A stretch of 64,000 bases of DNA from Eleginops maclovinus (taxonomy: Eukaryota; Chordata; Actinopteri; Perciformes; Eleginopidae). The DNA lies in NCBI RefSeq assembly GCF_036324505.1, contig NC_086360.1:3121546-3185545 (forward strand). The letters are read 5' to 3'. The position numbers were made by a program, and so were the translations under genes. The notes beneath the pieces were generated by a model that saw only the letters and a list, made by a program, of their open reading frames with translations, ran no database searches and was not told where the DNA came from. Positions 1 through 11,480 of the stretch are shown one piece after another. Position 1 is the stretch's first letter. Each line of letters opens with the position of its first letter.

Positions 1-777
1 GGTGTGGGCGGAAGCGTGGTCCTTGCTGTGTCAGGTCTCTTTTCTCCTGGCTTGGTGTTTTCCAGCCTATAGTTAGAATGATAGTGTTTCTGTCTGTGCT
101 AGCAATGTGATTTTGTCGGGAGCGTCCTCACTGTCTCACTATTGCCCCACTGCCATGATCTCTGCTTTCATTCAGGGGAGCACTGGGATTTAAAGGATCA
201 TTTTTTATTAATACAACATGATTGTTTGTCTAACTTACTAATTGTTGAGAACTGGATATGCATTGTACATATACCTAATCAAGCCAACAGTTTATACAGA
301 CGCAGTGAAATGTGAAAATCAAATCTCATGAAATTGTTTCCTGTCTGGTTATTTTATCTATTCAAATGACAAACAGAATTGTAGTGCAAAACAGGCAAAG
401 CTGAAATGCTGACAGGAAGTCCTTCCATGCCCATACAGCCAATGGACATGCATTTGTGTCGGCCTGCTGGTGCGTGGATGACGTGTCTTTATCCACAGTC
501 CAGCCACCCACAGCTCCTGACTTCAGCGAGTGTGTAAGTCTTTCTAGACTCACACTTGTGTCGTGTGAAAAACGAGCAGGGGGGCTGTAAAAATGCGGTG
601 GGGAGAATCAGACGCCTCACCCCTGTTTTACATTTTGAATGTTTTATAACTGGCCTAATGTTTTCTTAACTCAGGGAAAGGCAAACTTTGGTAATATATT
701 GAAATTATATTAACTGGAACTACAGCACATCAATATGATGGCTTCATAATGCTGATACATTGGAAGGGTTTTTGTTA
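1..777. other. No recognisable feature
   Basis: AT-rich noncoding sequence. The short open frames carry no family signature. Confidence 0.4.
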
Positions 778-1168
778 GTTTTATTTTGAACTATATCTTC
801 CTCCTTGTGTCTTGTCTGGTGTCACTTCCTGTGTTTGCCCTCCTGTGTCTGATTGTGTCATTGTGCTCACCTGTTGCCCTTGTGTTTCTCCTCCCCTCCC
901 CAGCTGTGTCTTGTCCTGTGATTACCCTTCTGTGTATTTAGTCTTGTCTTTCCTTTTACTCCTTGTTCGTTCGTCGTCGCTTTCCCCATGGTCTGTAACT
1001 CATTTCTTGTTCTCTCCATGTTTGTCTCAGTCATGCTCCGCTGTAGTATATGTTAGGTTCTTTCTTGTTTAATTGTAACCGGCTTTTTTGATTAAAGCTC
1101 GCTTTTTGTTGAAACCTTTTTGATTACCGTTACGGCACTTGTGTCCTATTTCCCCAACCCTGACATAC
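778..1168 (-). repeat. Dispersed repeat copy (partner at 20834-21256)
   Basis: The reverse complement begins TGTCAGGGTTGGGGAAATAG and matches the plus-strand sequence from 20834 (GTCAGGGGGTTGGGGAAACA, then AAGTGCAGTAA, and a shared body and far end). The copies are in opposite orientation. The 86-residue open frame here is a by-product of a pyrimidine-rich repeat. The family is not assigned. Confidence 0.7.
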
Positions 1169-1284
1169 TGTACATAACATATCTTTGGAGTTATTAATAT
1201 GTGTTGAGAAGATTAATTAAACTAGCTGCACATTGAAAGTAGTTGAAATGTACACACACATTTTCTTTGGACGAATCGGAATTT

Positions 1285-2110
1285 ATCTTTGCATTGGTCC
1301 CCTTGACAAAAAGTGAATGGGAGTATTTTGTTGGATTTTGGACCAGTGCTGAAAATAAGCTCTGTGGCTAACTATTGTTTAGGATACTGACACGTTTTGT
1401 TTTAGCAGGATGATCTCCACATTTTACTACTTTACAATTTATATGATTTTAGAAGCATAAATGCAATCTTCAGAGGTAAATAACTTTGGACTTTAAAGCA
1501 GGGGTGTCCAAACTTTTTTCACCGAGGGCCACATACAGAAAAATATACAAAGAGCTGGGCCACTTATAGAGGTGAATATCGCCTCATAAGTTAAGTTATA
1601 AGTTAGCAAAACAAATCAAATGTAGGTGAATAATGCGCGATACTTTCAAATGGTTTCAGGAAAAAACAGACTACATCCCCTCTGTCTTTAGGGTTTCATT
1701 AATTGTGTTGGCAGAAAATGTTTTAAATTCTAAATGATTGAATTTATTTGAAATTGGGCTCATTAATATATTTTAACATATATATTTGAGAAGTACAATA
1801 TAAGACAAGCAAAAGTTTAATTTGTGGGCCATATTGCATTATACTTTTAGAATTTGCTGAGGGCCGATTCAAAATGGCCTGCGGGCCGCATTTGGCCCCC
1901 GGGCCGTAGTTTGGACACCCCTGCTTTAAAGGAACCACATCTTGAACACATGACTTCCTACCGCCACAGCTAAGCGAAATGTGGCTACATTTGGGCGTGA
2001 TGGCGTTTAGCAGACTCGTTTTGGCTTTTCTTAGCATACACCTTGTCTAAGAACATTTAACATTCACCAGTGACTTATTTACTGACATATTGTATGTTAT
2101 GGAACAAAGG
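1285..2110 (-). repeat. Family D dispersed repeat, split by a MITE
   Basis: The segments 1285-1498 and 1924-2110 together match 63345-63640 (AGCTCTGTGGCTAAC, AGCAGGATGATCTCCAC, then GCTAAG and a GTGATGACGTTTAG-like block and ACCAGTG..TATTTACTGA). Related plus-strand copies lie at 29165-29545, 48530-49550 and 55640-56190. Class unknown. Confidence 0.65.
1499..1923. mobile_element. hAT-like MITE with perfect 8-bp target duplication
   Basis: Inverted ends CAGGGGTGTCCAAACT and AGTTTGGACACCCCTG. CTTTAAAG is present at 1491-1498 and again at 1924-1931. 425 bp with no transposase. An 8-bp duplication and CAGGGG ends are typical of nonautonomous hAT elements. Confidence 0.9.
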
Positions 2111-2180
2111 CTTAAGCTTTTGGGCTGCCTCATGTACGGCACCGAGTGAACCTGCAGAGCCTGAATACTAACTCATTTCC

Positions 2181-2790
2181 AGAGTTGGGTGTAACGCGTT
2201 ATAAAAGAAACTGAGCTACAGTAATGTATTACTTTTTGCTGTAACGCAGTAATATAACGCATTACTTCTGAAATGTGGGTAATATAATACCGGTTACAAT
2301 TCTCATTAACGCAGTTACAACACATTTTAACCCGACATGATGTGGTGTTTTGTTTCTAAGAATGCACAAACATGGCGAGACATTCCGACACCAGAGGAAT
2401 AATTGTGAGGGTAGAATAGTAACTCAGTAAGCCTGTTTACTATTGGTTAAGAGGGCTGCAGAAACAGATTCACAATGCAGAGCAGCAGGCTCATAATGCA
2501 GAGCTGCAGGCTCACAATGCAGAGCTGCAGGCTCACAATGCAGAGCTGCAGGCTCACAATGCAGAGCTGCAGGCTCAGAGAAGAGAACAGAGAAAGACAG
2601 GAGTGCGCGCAGGCCAAAGCAACAGAAGGTCACTTTCTCTGGGTCTGCTGCTTGAACCCTGAGAAGTTCAGAGACTCGTGGCAGAGACTTGAAGATATGC
2701 AGCCTCTGTCCTCTGTGGAATCACCGACTTTTAGAAAGCTTGTCAGCCAAATCCCCGTTAACACACCAATGACAAGGTGAGCTAACGTTG
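2181..2790 (+). pseudogene. hAT-like transposon relic with transposase fragment
   Basis: The left part (GAGTTGGGTGTAACGCGTTA and the following CGCATTAC repeats) resembles the ends of fish hAT elements. The plus-strand frame at 2475-2780 includes FRDSWQRLEDMQPLSSVESP and TFRKLVSQIP, resembling the ZBED/hAT transposase phrase MQPLSTVE..FR.L. Only a short piece remains, so it is inactive. It carries the 21-bp minisatellite at 2471-2575. Confidence 0.55.
2471..2575 (+). repeat. 21-bp minisatellite, five copies
   Basis: Unit CACAATGCAGAGCTGCAGGC plus T, five copies, the first two with a few changes. It encodes MQSCRLT repeats on plus and HCEPAAL repeats on minus, so it opens both strands. Confidence 0.9.
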
Positions 2791-3371
2791 AATAGAGACT
2801 CGTTGATATACAGCAGGTCACAGGGCCGTGCAGAGGCTCCACTAACATGTTATTAATAACACACAGAGACGTCATGTTACCGCTATCACATATTATTCAG
2901 CACATTTAAACGGAGCATGAGTAACTTGCCCATCACTGCTCATTTCTCCATCACTCTATATGGCATTACATAAAAGCAAGTAACAGCCACTAGATGGCAG
3001 GCCGAGAAAGCCTTTAAGGGGAACCTACAGGTTTCCATTGGGCCCCCAAATTACGAGTATGCCCCTGTATCAAAAATATTTTCAACAACTCAACTGTGTT
3101 TGCAGCATAATTCATCTGTTCTATCACATCTTGCCACAGGATATGACTAGAGATGTCCATATTAAATCAGAATACATTTATTTAACTAGAAAGTAGCCCA
3201 TTTGTGTCAATGTCTCATCACTCTGATGGCCATATTGACTGATAGAATTAGGTTAAAAAAGCTGATAAAAAAAGTGATGCAGAAGAGTGTAATGTGCTGT
3301 AACCAGTGCTGGGTTTGTCTAGCGATCTTTAAACATGGTCTGTTCTTTCTACAGGTTTCATTTCCTGAGCT

Positions 3372-3770
3372 GGGTACTTTATAAAAAGGACATGTTCTGG
3401 CCATCTTCAGGTTCATATCAGTATGTAGTGTCTCTACGGGGACATGTCTCCATGCTTTAACTGCTCTTTATTCTTCTCATACTGCCCGTGCTGCAGCTGA
3501 TTGGTTAGCTCTGTTGTGAAATATCCCGCCCCTTAGCCTTTCACGTACAATATGTTGGAGTCCTAGCCAATAGAAGCGTGAGTGTTCCATAGTGATGTCA
3601 CAAGTAAACAAAGGAGACCAAATGAGGCGTGACAGGCAGGGGGGAGTGTTTGGCAGAGAAACTCCCTCTGGAAGGAGCACAGGGATTTGAGCCTTTGCAG
3701 ACCATTTACATGCACACCAATATAAGCCACTACAGGAAAGATAAAACACCCAAAACACAAATGGCTTTTT
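3372..3770 (+). repeat. Family A MITE copy (diverged)
   Basis: Matches the complete copy at 35337-35648 throughout: GGACATGTCTCCATGCTTTA, CGCCCCTTAG, AGCCAATAGAAG, AGTAAACAAAGGAG and ACAGGGATTT. Its ends are degraded. Further copies are at about 14900-15300, 21262-21443, 47322-47410 and 58883-59000. Confidence 0.75.
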
Positions 3771-3796
3771 TTGTGCTAAAGAATTGAACGATTGCT

Positions 3797-3840
3797 CTTC
3801 AAAATCAGAATCAGAATTGGTTTTATAGGTTTACACATAG
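3797..3840 (-). repeat. LINE/SINE 3' tail of the ATTCTGATT type
   Basis: AATCAGAATCAGAATTGG on plus is the reverse of an L2-type 3' terminus. Similar tails lie at about 11386-11460, 15853-15890, 28155-28190 and 61560-61605. Confidence 0.5.
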
Positions 3841-4556
3841 GAGGAATTTGCTTTAGTATAAGTGCATACAAAGACACAGAAACTGCATGTGGTTTCATGT
3901 TGCTTGAATCCTGTTGCATTTTGTAGCTTGTTGGCCGTGTATGTGAGAATGCATGACAATTGCAGGAGCAAGGAAAAGGCATCATAACACCTCGATGAAA
4001 AATGTTCAAAATAGCACAGTATATCATTCTTCAGTCTTTAATGAAGAAAGAAATTCTGCTGGCCAAACCAGCTGGTGTCCATTATGAAGAAGCCCCCCCC
4101 ACACACACACCAGTGCCACTCTTCTTCCCATTATTTATTTACAGAAGTGCAAACATTTCCATCAGTGACCTTTCTCAGAGCATCTTCTCCGCTCTGCAGT
4201 GTGGCATTTATCACTAATTACATTTTTACCTAGTTGATGATGATCAGCACACACTCTGATATCCTACTTAGCATCTACTATGTATCCTGCAAAGCTCTGT
4301 CCTCAGTGTCTCAGCTGATCCATGATCAGATAAGTCGAAGACCACCAGCACCAGGACATGAAATAAAATGATCTAGATAAAATAAGGGTCTGCATGCTTC
4401 GGCCTACTTTTGGCTGCTGTGTTTTTGTTGGCCTCCTCCTAATTAGACCCTCAAGTACGATCCTAATAAAATGCTCCCCCCCTCCACAATCTGTCAATTT
4501 GACAATGTTATATTAAACCCTTCTAAAGTTGCAAACATATTAGCATAATACATCTT

Positions 4557-4911
4557 GGTACCACTTTACAATAAGATTACTCTCATAAAGGGTTTATAAT
4601 TAGGTTATTAATGAGGTTGTAAACACTTTATTAATCATTAAGAACCATTTATAAACACAGGCTCACTATTTGGCAAGATGACTAAGCCTTATATTGGCTA
4701 CCTAGCTTACTCCGTCTTCATCATGAACAGCATCCTGGGTATCTGTTGTTCACTGAGTTGATTCTCCCCCATCCATCTGGATGTTTTGTTTATCTCATAT
4801 CTTATAAAAGTTCATTAATGATTTATAAAGTGTTGATAACCTAATTAATACATGAACTACAAACTATTCGTAAACCCTTTATAAAGGGCAGTCTTATTGT
4901 AAAGTGGTACA
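4557..4911. mobile_element. Foldback hAT-like MITE with 8-bp target duplication
   Basis: Inverted ends GGTACCACTTTACAATAAGA and TCTTATTGTAAAGTGGTACA. TACATCTT flanks both sides (4549-4556 and 4912-4919). The complementarity extends inward (ATAAAGGGTTTATAA against AACCCTTTATAAAG and more), so the element could fold into a long hairpin. No coding capacity. Confidence 0.88.
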
Positions 4912-4919
4912 TACATCTT

Positions 4920-5540
4920 TTAACACATCTAGGATAGACAAGGCAACATTATGATTATGATGTCTTTTTTTGCGTCCATGATGGATTATTGAGGATTGAC
5001 AATGAGATATGTCTACAAAAAGACCAAAACAACTACAAAGAGTCAGAAAATGACCGCGAAGGCTGCCACACTTTTGATAAAACCAGCTGAACCACTGAAG
5101 TATTTTGCTATCAAAGTCTGGATACAAAAGGGGATGTGGAAGAACTCCATTGCGTAGTTGATTGTCTGGTGTGGGACCAATCCATAAGCATTGGTGAGGT
5201 TCAGAAAGATTTACAGTTGAATTGGACTTTTGGATCTGGACGCCCTGGGAAGCCTGGTATTCCCGCCTTCTGGCAGTTGTTTTCAATATAGCCATTCTCT
5301 GTCAGGTCTTATCATTTTTAAATGGCCGAGGAAAAGATCTTTCCTTCTACATTTGGCAGGGCCATGCTCCTGGATTGGCCGATGACTTTGGAGTTAACTT
5401 CCTTGGGGATGACGACTGATTCTGCAGATTGAATTTGTTGCTTTTTCCTGGCAGTTCTCATGAGGCACTATTCCACTTTAGCACTTTGGGGCAGTTCTTG
5501 TAGCGGTTGCAAGGTAATGCTTAGAAGAAGAAGAAGAATC
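4920..5540. other. Unassigned sequence
   Basis: A 133-residue minus-strand frame (4894-5295) crosses the MITE border and has no recognisable domain. No gene is supported. Confidence 0.35.
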
Positions 5541-5544
5541 GGAG

Positions 5545-5850
5545 GATGAAACCCTCTTTATTTGTCACATACATGCACACAGCAGAGCACACACAGTGAA
5601 ATTAGTCCTCTGCATTTAACCCATCCTAGTACTAGGAGCAGTGGGCAGCTATCGTGCAGCGCCCGGGGAGCAATGGGGAGGGGGGATTGGAGGTGTCCGG
5701 TGCCTTGCTCAAGGACACCACAGCAGGGCCAAGGAGGTGAACTGGGACCTCTCCAAGTAGCAGTCCACTTTCCTTATTTCAAGTCTGTTCGGGGACTTGA
5801 ACCGGCGACCCTACGATTCTGGTGCTGATCATGCCCTCGCCCTGGACATG
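5545..5850 (-). mobile_element. tRNA-derived SINE (reverse orientation)
   Basis: On plus, CTCTTTATTTGTCACATACA leads into CTGCATTTAACCCATCCTAG, GCAGCGCCCGGGGAGCAA, CCTTGCTCAAGGACACC and GGGGACTTGAACCGGCGACC. The reverse complement of the last (GGTTCAAGTCCCC) is an RNA polymerase III B-box-like T-arm. This order is a widespread fish SINE. It is not a functional tRNA. Confidence 0.75.
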
Positions 5851-7465
5851 TCACCCCTGCCCTGCTGAGCCTGGGGGCACGACGGGCTCACTCTCCATCA
5901 TTAGGCGTAGAAATCATATATATTTATTTTCGTTTATCAATTTCCTCTCACTTATTTATCTGACTGTTGTAACAATTGAGTATCCAGTGATTCTGTTCTC
6001 AGAGGGTGTTTGTCTCATTAACAGAGCTGATAGTTTGTAAGTAACAATGTATCACTCTCCTTAATTTCAATCGTCAGTGACTGAAAGTTTTACAAAAAGT
6101 TGACCATTCACACTTAAATTGTTGCAGAGAAATTGCATCTTTTGTGGCATCTGTTGCATTTATCTGACATGATGTGATGGTGACGTTTCAAAGGACATAC
6201 ATCTGGAAATGAACTGGTGTTGGCACACTGTAGGTCAGTCATTCCCTTTGGGTGCGTGGAGCTTTTACTTCATTCACGCAATATAATAGCACATTGCTTC
6301 TATTTGTATCTTTCATTTTTATTTAGTTTGAACCAATTTATTGCGTAGTTTTACTAATCTTTATTGATTTATTTTTCTTCTTCTTCTAGGTAAAAATGCT
6401 CAAGAGTTTTTTGTTTTCACGGTCCATAAATTATTGTTCGACCGTAAAGAATCATACGTTTCAGATTCAAATGGTCTACATACTTCCTCTGGAGGCTTTT
6501 TGATTCTCCTCTAACACCAGTACGGACATTGTGGAAAATCACATCTTTACTTCTTGCCGTTTAATTTAACAGTACCTCATTTTATTAAGGTTATTCTCAT
6601 AATAACTCTGCCTTCTTTTGGTGGCATCACTCTCTCTTTGTGTCAATTCTTGGACATATGCCAGACTATTTGCACACTGAACAACAGCTGCCCTTATAAA
6701 GTGTTAAAGAGCATTACCTATGCAAATAAAAGAATGGAACAATTAAAGATCAAGAGGGGAGAGCAGAGTTGAAGGGTTGAAAACAGAATTTGTCTTAACA
6801 GAAAATGTATTGAGATGTAAGAGATTGTTGCTAAAGGAGAGGGATTTTTCTTTTCGTATTAGCAGAGGAAAGAATTCTCCTTTTCCACTGAAAATAAACA
6901 TTTACACCTGATAATGTCACAGTATCAAACTTGGTTCAAGTCAACCCAAATAGAAGGTAGTAAAGATAAAATATTGATTTTAAAATCCCTCTCTGCCCTT
7001 GGCTCTCCATCAGTCTGCTTTCAGCGGATGGTAAAGGGCAGGGTGTTGCAGCCGTGGCGGTTGAGGTGGGAGAACACTGCTGCCCCCCCGGAGAGGTCAC
7101 CTCCTCATCCACCCTCCCACAGAGAGCAATTACCCAGTGGTTTCCATGACAACCAGCGGTCATGCCACCGCCTGTGCTCTGAGAATGAGGGAGGGAAGAG
7201 GATGATGCCTCCGTCTGCTGAACATCACTGTCTGGAGCAGGGACACGGACTCCGTGTGTTCTCTGCTGGTTAAATATGTCAGCACATCCGTCATACAGTA
7301 GAGGATCACTGTTAGGACCACCATACTCTGCACACACTCTGCACATTCTCTGCTCATACACATTACGTTTGGTTTAGATAACAGCTCATAGAGTCCCAGA
7401 AATGTTGAGTATACCAAAAGTTTAATGAGAGAAATGTATAGTAAGGGTCCGCAGCACAAAGAAAT
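5851..7465. other. No gene recognised
   Basis: AT-rich DNA with a GC-richer patch at 7020-7250. Open frames on both strands there overlap and show no domain. Confidence 0.4.
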
Positions 7466-8048
7466 TGCCAGATGCTAACTTGCATATGTTGGGCAATTTG
7501 CACAATTAGCATGAGTTGCGTTAACTAGCATTTATTTCCATAAATTCTGGTTATCTGGACATTAGTACAAAAATGGCTTGGCAGATTTTGGACAATTTTG
7601 AAGTAGTTTTTGGGGTTATTGAGGCCTTTTTTAGGATCCAAAATGGCAGTTTTAGTCAGAAAGAGGCCTTATTTTTAGGCTCAAAAGGGCTTGATTATTT
7701 TTCGGTCGATTCTGAAGTGGAATCTTGATCATTTGGATTGCACAGATTGCTTATTTATTTGAAAAAGAATGGTAAAGATAATAATTTTCATCCTTTACTC
7801 TCCAATGATTGCAACACCATGCCCACCGAGAAAACCGATATGGCCACTCGCATGTTAAAACTGCGATTCTCGATCCTGAAAAGGTCAGAAATGGATTCAG
7901 CATCCTCAATAACCCCGAAACCACTCTTAAATTGTCTAAGTCGTTCAATCCTTTTTTGTCAGCATAGGCTAGAATGTCATTCATTTTAATTAATGCAATT
8001 AATGTTTATTGTGCAAATTGCCCTACATATACAAGTTAGCATCCAGCA
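7466..8048. mobile_element. Unclassified TIR element, about 583 bp
   Basis: TGCCAGATGCTAACTTGCAT, then GGGCAATTTGCACAAT at the left, is mirrored at the right by ATTGTGCAAATTGCCCTACA and CAAGTTAGCATCCAGCA, giving inverted ends of about 42 bp with a few mismatches. No transposase frame. I see no clear target duplication. Confidence 0.7.
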
Positions 8049-9449
8049 GTTTATATGCACTGTGCCTCCTACACATGTCTATCATAAAACCTTTGGGGTA
8101 CTCAACGTTTCCGGGTTCACACTGCTGGCAACTAGACTATTATGTGATATAACATAAGAAACATCACTCAACGGGGCTTATTTTTAATTACGAGGGCTGC
8201 ACAAATTAGAAAAAAATATGAATTGTGATTATTTTGACAGAAATTGCAAAAACGATTCATTGAACACGGAATCAGTGCATCGCCACAATCCTTAATTGTG
8301 AATATTTTCACAAATTTTGCCTGTACCGAATTCTGTGCTTCCTGCGATTTGAGTATTGAACTTACCCATATTGACATTTTGATTAAAAGTGCAGACTTAG
8401 TATTAGCTCCCACCTACATACCTTACCACATACAGTATCTGTACAGACACCTAGCAGCCCCCCAACACTCTCAAACTGGAGTCTGAGGCTGGAGTAGAAA
8501 TGGAAAAACCCAAATATTGAAGCTACACAGACGTTGAATTGATTTTAAAAGCAGCACACTGATTTCTTTAATTCATATGAAAGTCTTTCTTGGGGGGTAG
8601 AAACACAGACTTCCAGCGGCTCTCTGTCTATGGGTCAGCTAAAGTAGAAGGTGATCCTCCTCTCTGTGATGGGAGGACATTATTCTGATAGATTCATTCA
8701 GCATCCTTTAGATAACCTCGAGTCATCAGTCCCTGGAGGTTATGCGATGGATGTAACCTGACTTCCTGTTGCACTGTTTTATTCTAACTTATACACTAGA
8801 TGCTTTTACCACATCACATGACCAAGTGAAATCACTGCACGATGGCTGCTCGCTCCCCCGCCCCACTGTTACTGAAGGATGGACCCTTTTAATTTCATTG
8901 ACCTTATGATCTTTCTTCAGGAGAAATAAACTCAGAATGTAGAATTGAATATTTCTGCAAAACTAGAGGCTATAGGCTGTTTAACATCCTTACTTAACTA
9001 GCTTGAGAGATATGTAAAACAAACAGGGAGGTTCTGACTGAGCGCTATGTTAATTATTGGCTGTAGTATTCTATTGATTATAAAATATTCAAACAATAAA
9101 TGCAAAACACTGCTTTTGCTTCTTATTCTGAATTAAATATAGCTAAATTGTGATGAAAAAACACAAAAATGATAAATGTTTTTGTTTCTGTATCACAGGA
9201 ATATCAAAGGGAAATAGTCAGATGCCAACTACAGTATCTATCTTAAGTTAGATAAAATATTTATCTTCTGGAGAGGACAAATAACATTTTATTTAAACTC
9301 GTCTCTTCTTAGCTTTATCTACATTTGAGTGTTGAGCTTTGTTTAGGACGTGGGTCTCTGAGGATTTATAAGATATAATAATGTAATAAATCATGTTTAA
9401 ACAGCACTTAAAACAGAGGTTTTAATTCTGCTTCTACTCTCTGTTTCAG
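8049..9449. other. No recognisable feature
   Basis: AT-rich noncoding DNA without clear repeats or conserved frames. Confidence 0.4.
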
Positions 9450-9518
9450 GGTGGACTTTAGAAGAAATCAGCCCAGAAAATAAAACTGCTGCTGTCAATG
9501 AACTCCTGAAAACTCAAG
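9450..9518 (+). CDS. Candidate orphan exon (gene unknown)
   Basis: 69 nt bounded by TACTCTCTGTTTCAG and CAAG|GTAAGT, both close to ideal splice sites. One frame (phase 1 in, phase 1 out) is open throughout and reads WTLEEISPENKTAAVNELLK followed by TQ. Joining it to the apba1 start exon at 13153 reaches a stop after eight codons, so it does not extend the Mint1 protein. It could be a noncoding 5' exon of apba1, an exon of an upstream gene, or chance. Confidence 0.35.
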
Positions 9519-9779
9519 GTAAGTCGGTGATATTTAACATATAACATAGATAGACACTTTTTATTACTGCTTAGTACACCTGTGAGTTTGTGAGACATGT
9601 GAAGTTTGTTTTCTAAAAACGTTTTCACATGTAGATTTTCTTTTCATTATACGCGTGAGAACGGCCGGAGAATCAAAGCTCCTGCTCTAACGCTCCATCT
9701 TTTTCACTACTTTCACCGGGGCTCAGGTAGTGGGGGTAGTGAGGGTAGTGAGGGGGAGAACCAGATAAGGTGTTCAGTC

Positions 9780-9960
9780 ATGGAGAGGGACTCAGAGTAG
9801 AGCTGCTGCTCCTTCTCGTAGAAAGGAGCCAGTTGAGGGGGTTCAAGAACTCAGGAGGAGGCCACCTGGCTGGAGTTCCAGGCAGGACCAGCTGAGAGGA
9901 TCCAAGTGTCTGACCAAGGACCAGGAGGAGGGATTCTCTCCTTTCGTCTTTCTGCCATCG
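9780..9960 (+). mobile_element. LINE-derived fragment
   Basis: GAGCTGCTGCTCCTTCTCGT and AAAGGAGCCAGTTGAGG followed by GGCCACCTGGCTGGAGTTCC correspond to the ELLLL..RSQLR...RPPGW..F phrase near the C-terminus of many fish LINE ORFs. Frameshifted and short. Confidence 0.5.
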
Positions 9961-10059
9961 GTGTCATACATTTTCCTATCAAGCTTGCTTCGATAAATCA
10001 TAAACTTTGCTTTGAAACTGGAGTACGCAACATTTATAAATGCGGCCCCTGGTATTTTG

Positions 10060-11010
10060 TGTAAATGAACAGGAACAGGAAATGAAAATAAAGTAAAAAG
10101 ATAAGATAAGATTTACTTGGTTGATTCCAGTTTGGTATTGTTTTTGTCACAGCAGCATGTAGATAAGACATTGCACATGAATTAGAAGTAAATAAAATAA
10201 AAACAATTAAGAGATACAGTACGTATCGGCAGTAGAAGATAAACAAAATATGCAAACAAGTGAATATATCAATAATGAAAATAGCTATAGAGTGTGTGTG
10301 TGTATGAATACACAACATAAATATACAGATATTCAGAATAGAGGCTTTGTACATTATGCTTGTCCAGCCTTTCAAACTCACCAACTGTAAACAATGAAAT
10401 CAGTATACACTTTACAGTTTACATTTGAGTTAGCAGAATAAAAACAGTTTTAAGTTAAATTAAGTTCCTAAAGGGACCACCTGAAAACAATATACAAACA
10501 AGTGAATTAGTGATTTGAGTGGCGTCTGGTCAAACAAGCGCAACTGAAGAACACTCTGGAGCTGTGGGTTCTCTGGGTTGCTGGCCAGAGGTGAGTTGTT
10601 ATAAAGTGGTATTGCAGTAGGCAGGAATGATTTCTTGTGTCTGTCCTTGTGGCAGCAGAGCTAGAGCTGTCTGTCCAGCTGCTGGTGGAGGTGTGGGCGG
10701 GGTTATCCAGGTTAGAACACAAAGCCATTGTTGGTATGTTCATCTTTCTGAGTGTATTGAACATGTTGGCCTCTAGGGGGCACTGCTGTGGCTTTATACT
10801 GTTATCCTGCTTCAGTTCACTGATGCCTCCTCTCCTCTGATGTCTTCTAGCCCCAGCACGAGAAGGCTCTGAATGTTCTGTGTGTCCCACATTCCAGTGA
10901 GACGGCAGCAGGCTAACGGAGTGCTGCCATGTGTTCAAATGGTTCTGCATCAGTGTGTTTGTGTATGAGCTCAATCTGTGAATATCTTCCCAGATCAGAG
11001 GCACAGAGCT
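10060..11010 (-). mobile_element. Degenerate LINE 3' region (reverse)
   Basis: AAGATAAGATAAGATTTACT at 10097 is the reverse of an ATCTTATCTTATCTT-type LINE tail. The region from 10615 (GGCAGGAATGATTTCTTGTG, TCTGTCCTTGTGGCAGCAGA) matches a common fish LINE 3' block. No intact ORF. Confidence 0.5.
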
Positions 11011-11383
11011 AAAAACATCCTTATGTTTTGGCAGTTGTTGTACTTAAAATGGAACCAAATGTGGTGTCTCTCTTCAGTGATGAGGAGAGTTCATTGAACT
11101 ACGAGTGTAGGTTCATATGGGCCACAGTAGATGTGTCCCTCTTTGGGTTGAGAGCATTCTGAACATGGACGTACCCAGGATTTCATAAATAATGAGGTCC
11201 AAAACATGCTCCGGTTACTTATGCCATGGCAGATATTTAAGTAAGCTTGCTTTCAAACGTTATAATAGTCAGATGCTCTGAAAATGGGCCGGGATATTCT
11301 ATTTCACAACTTCTTATTATATACACCTCGAAAAAATGAGGCCTGGTGGTTACAGCAGTGAGTCTGAGGACTGATCACACAAA

Positions 11384-11480
11384 AAATCTGAATCAGAATT
11401 CCTTTATTCGTCGCACAAAGAGGAAATCTATGGCGTTACAGCAAGTATAGATAGAGGAAGAAAATAGAACACTGTTATAT
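11384..11480 (-). repeat. LINE/SINE 3' tail
   Basis: AATCTGAATCAGAATTCCTT then TATTCGTCGCACAAAGAGG and GGCGTTACAGCAAGTATAG. The last phrase recurs at 61589 (AGCGTTACAGCAAAGT). Confidence 0.5.

Noticed and set aside
4894..5295. 133-residue minus-strand frame
   Set aside because: It crosses the border of a MITE, has no domain I recognise and no splice or start support.
5780..5810. tRNA-like T-arm sequence
   Set aside because: It belongs to a tRNA-derived SINE. No acceptor stem or cloverleaf can be drawn.
7020..7361. Overlapping frames of 119 and 141 residues on opposite strands
   Set aside because: No conserved motif; probably a GC-rich noncoding patch.
10507..11004. 165-residue minus-strand frame
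   Set aside because: It overlaps a recognisable degenerate LINE 3' block and lacks protein-family signals.
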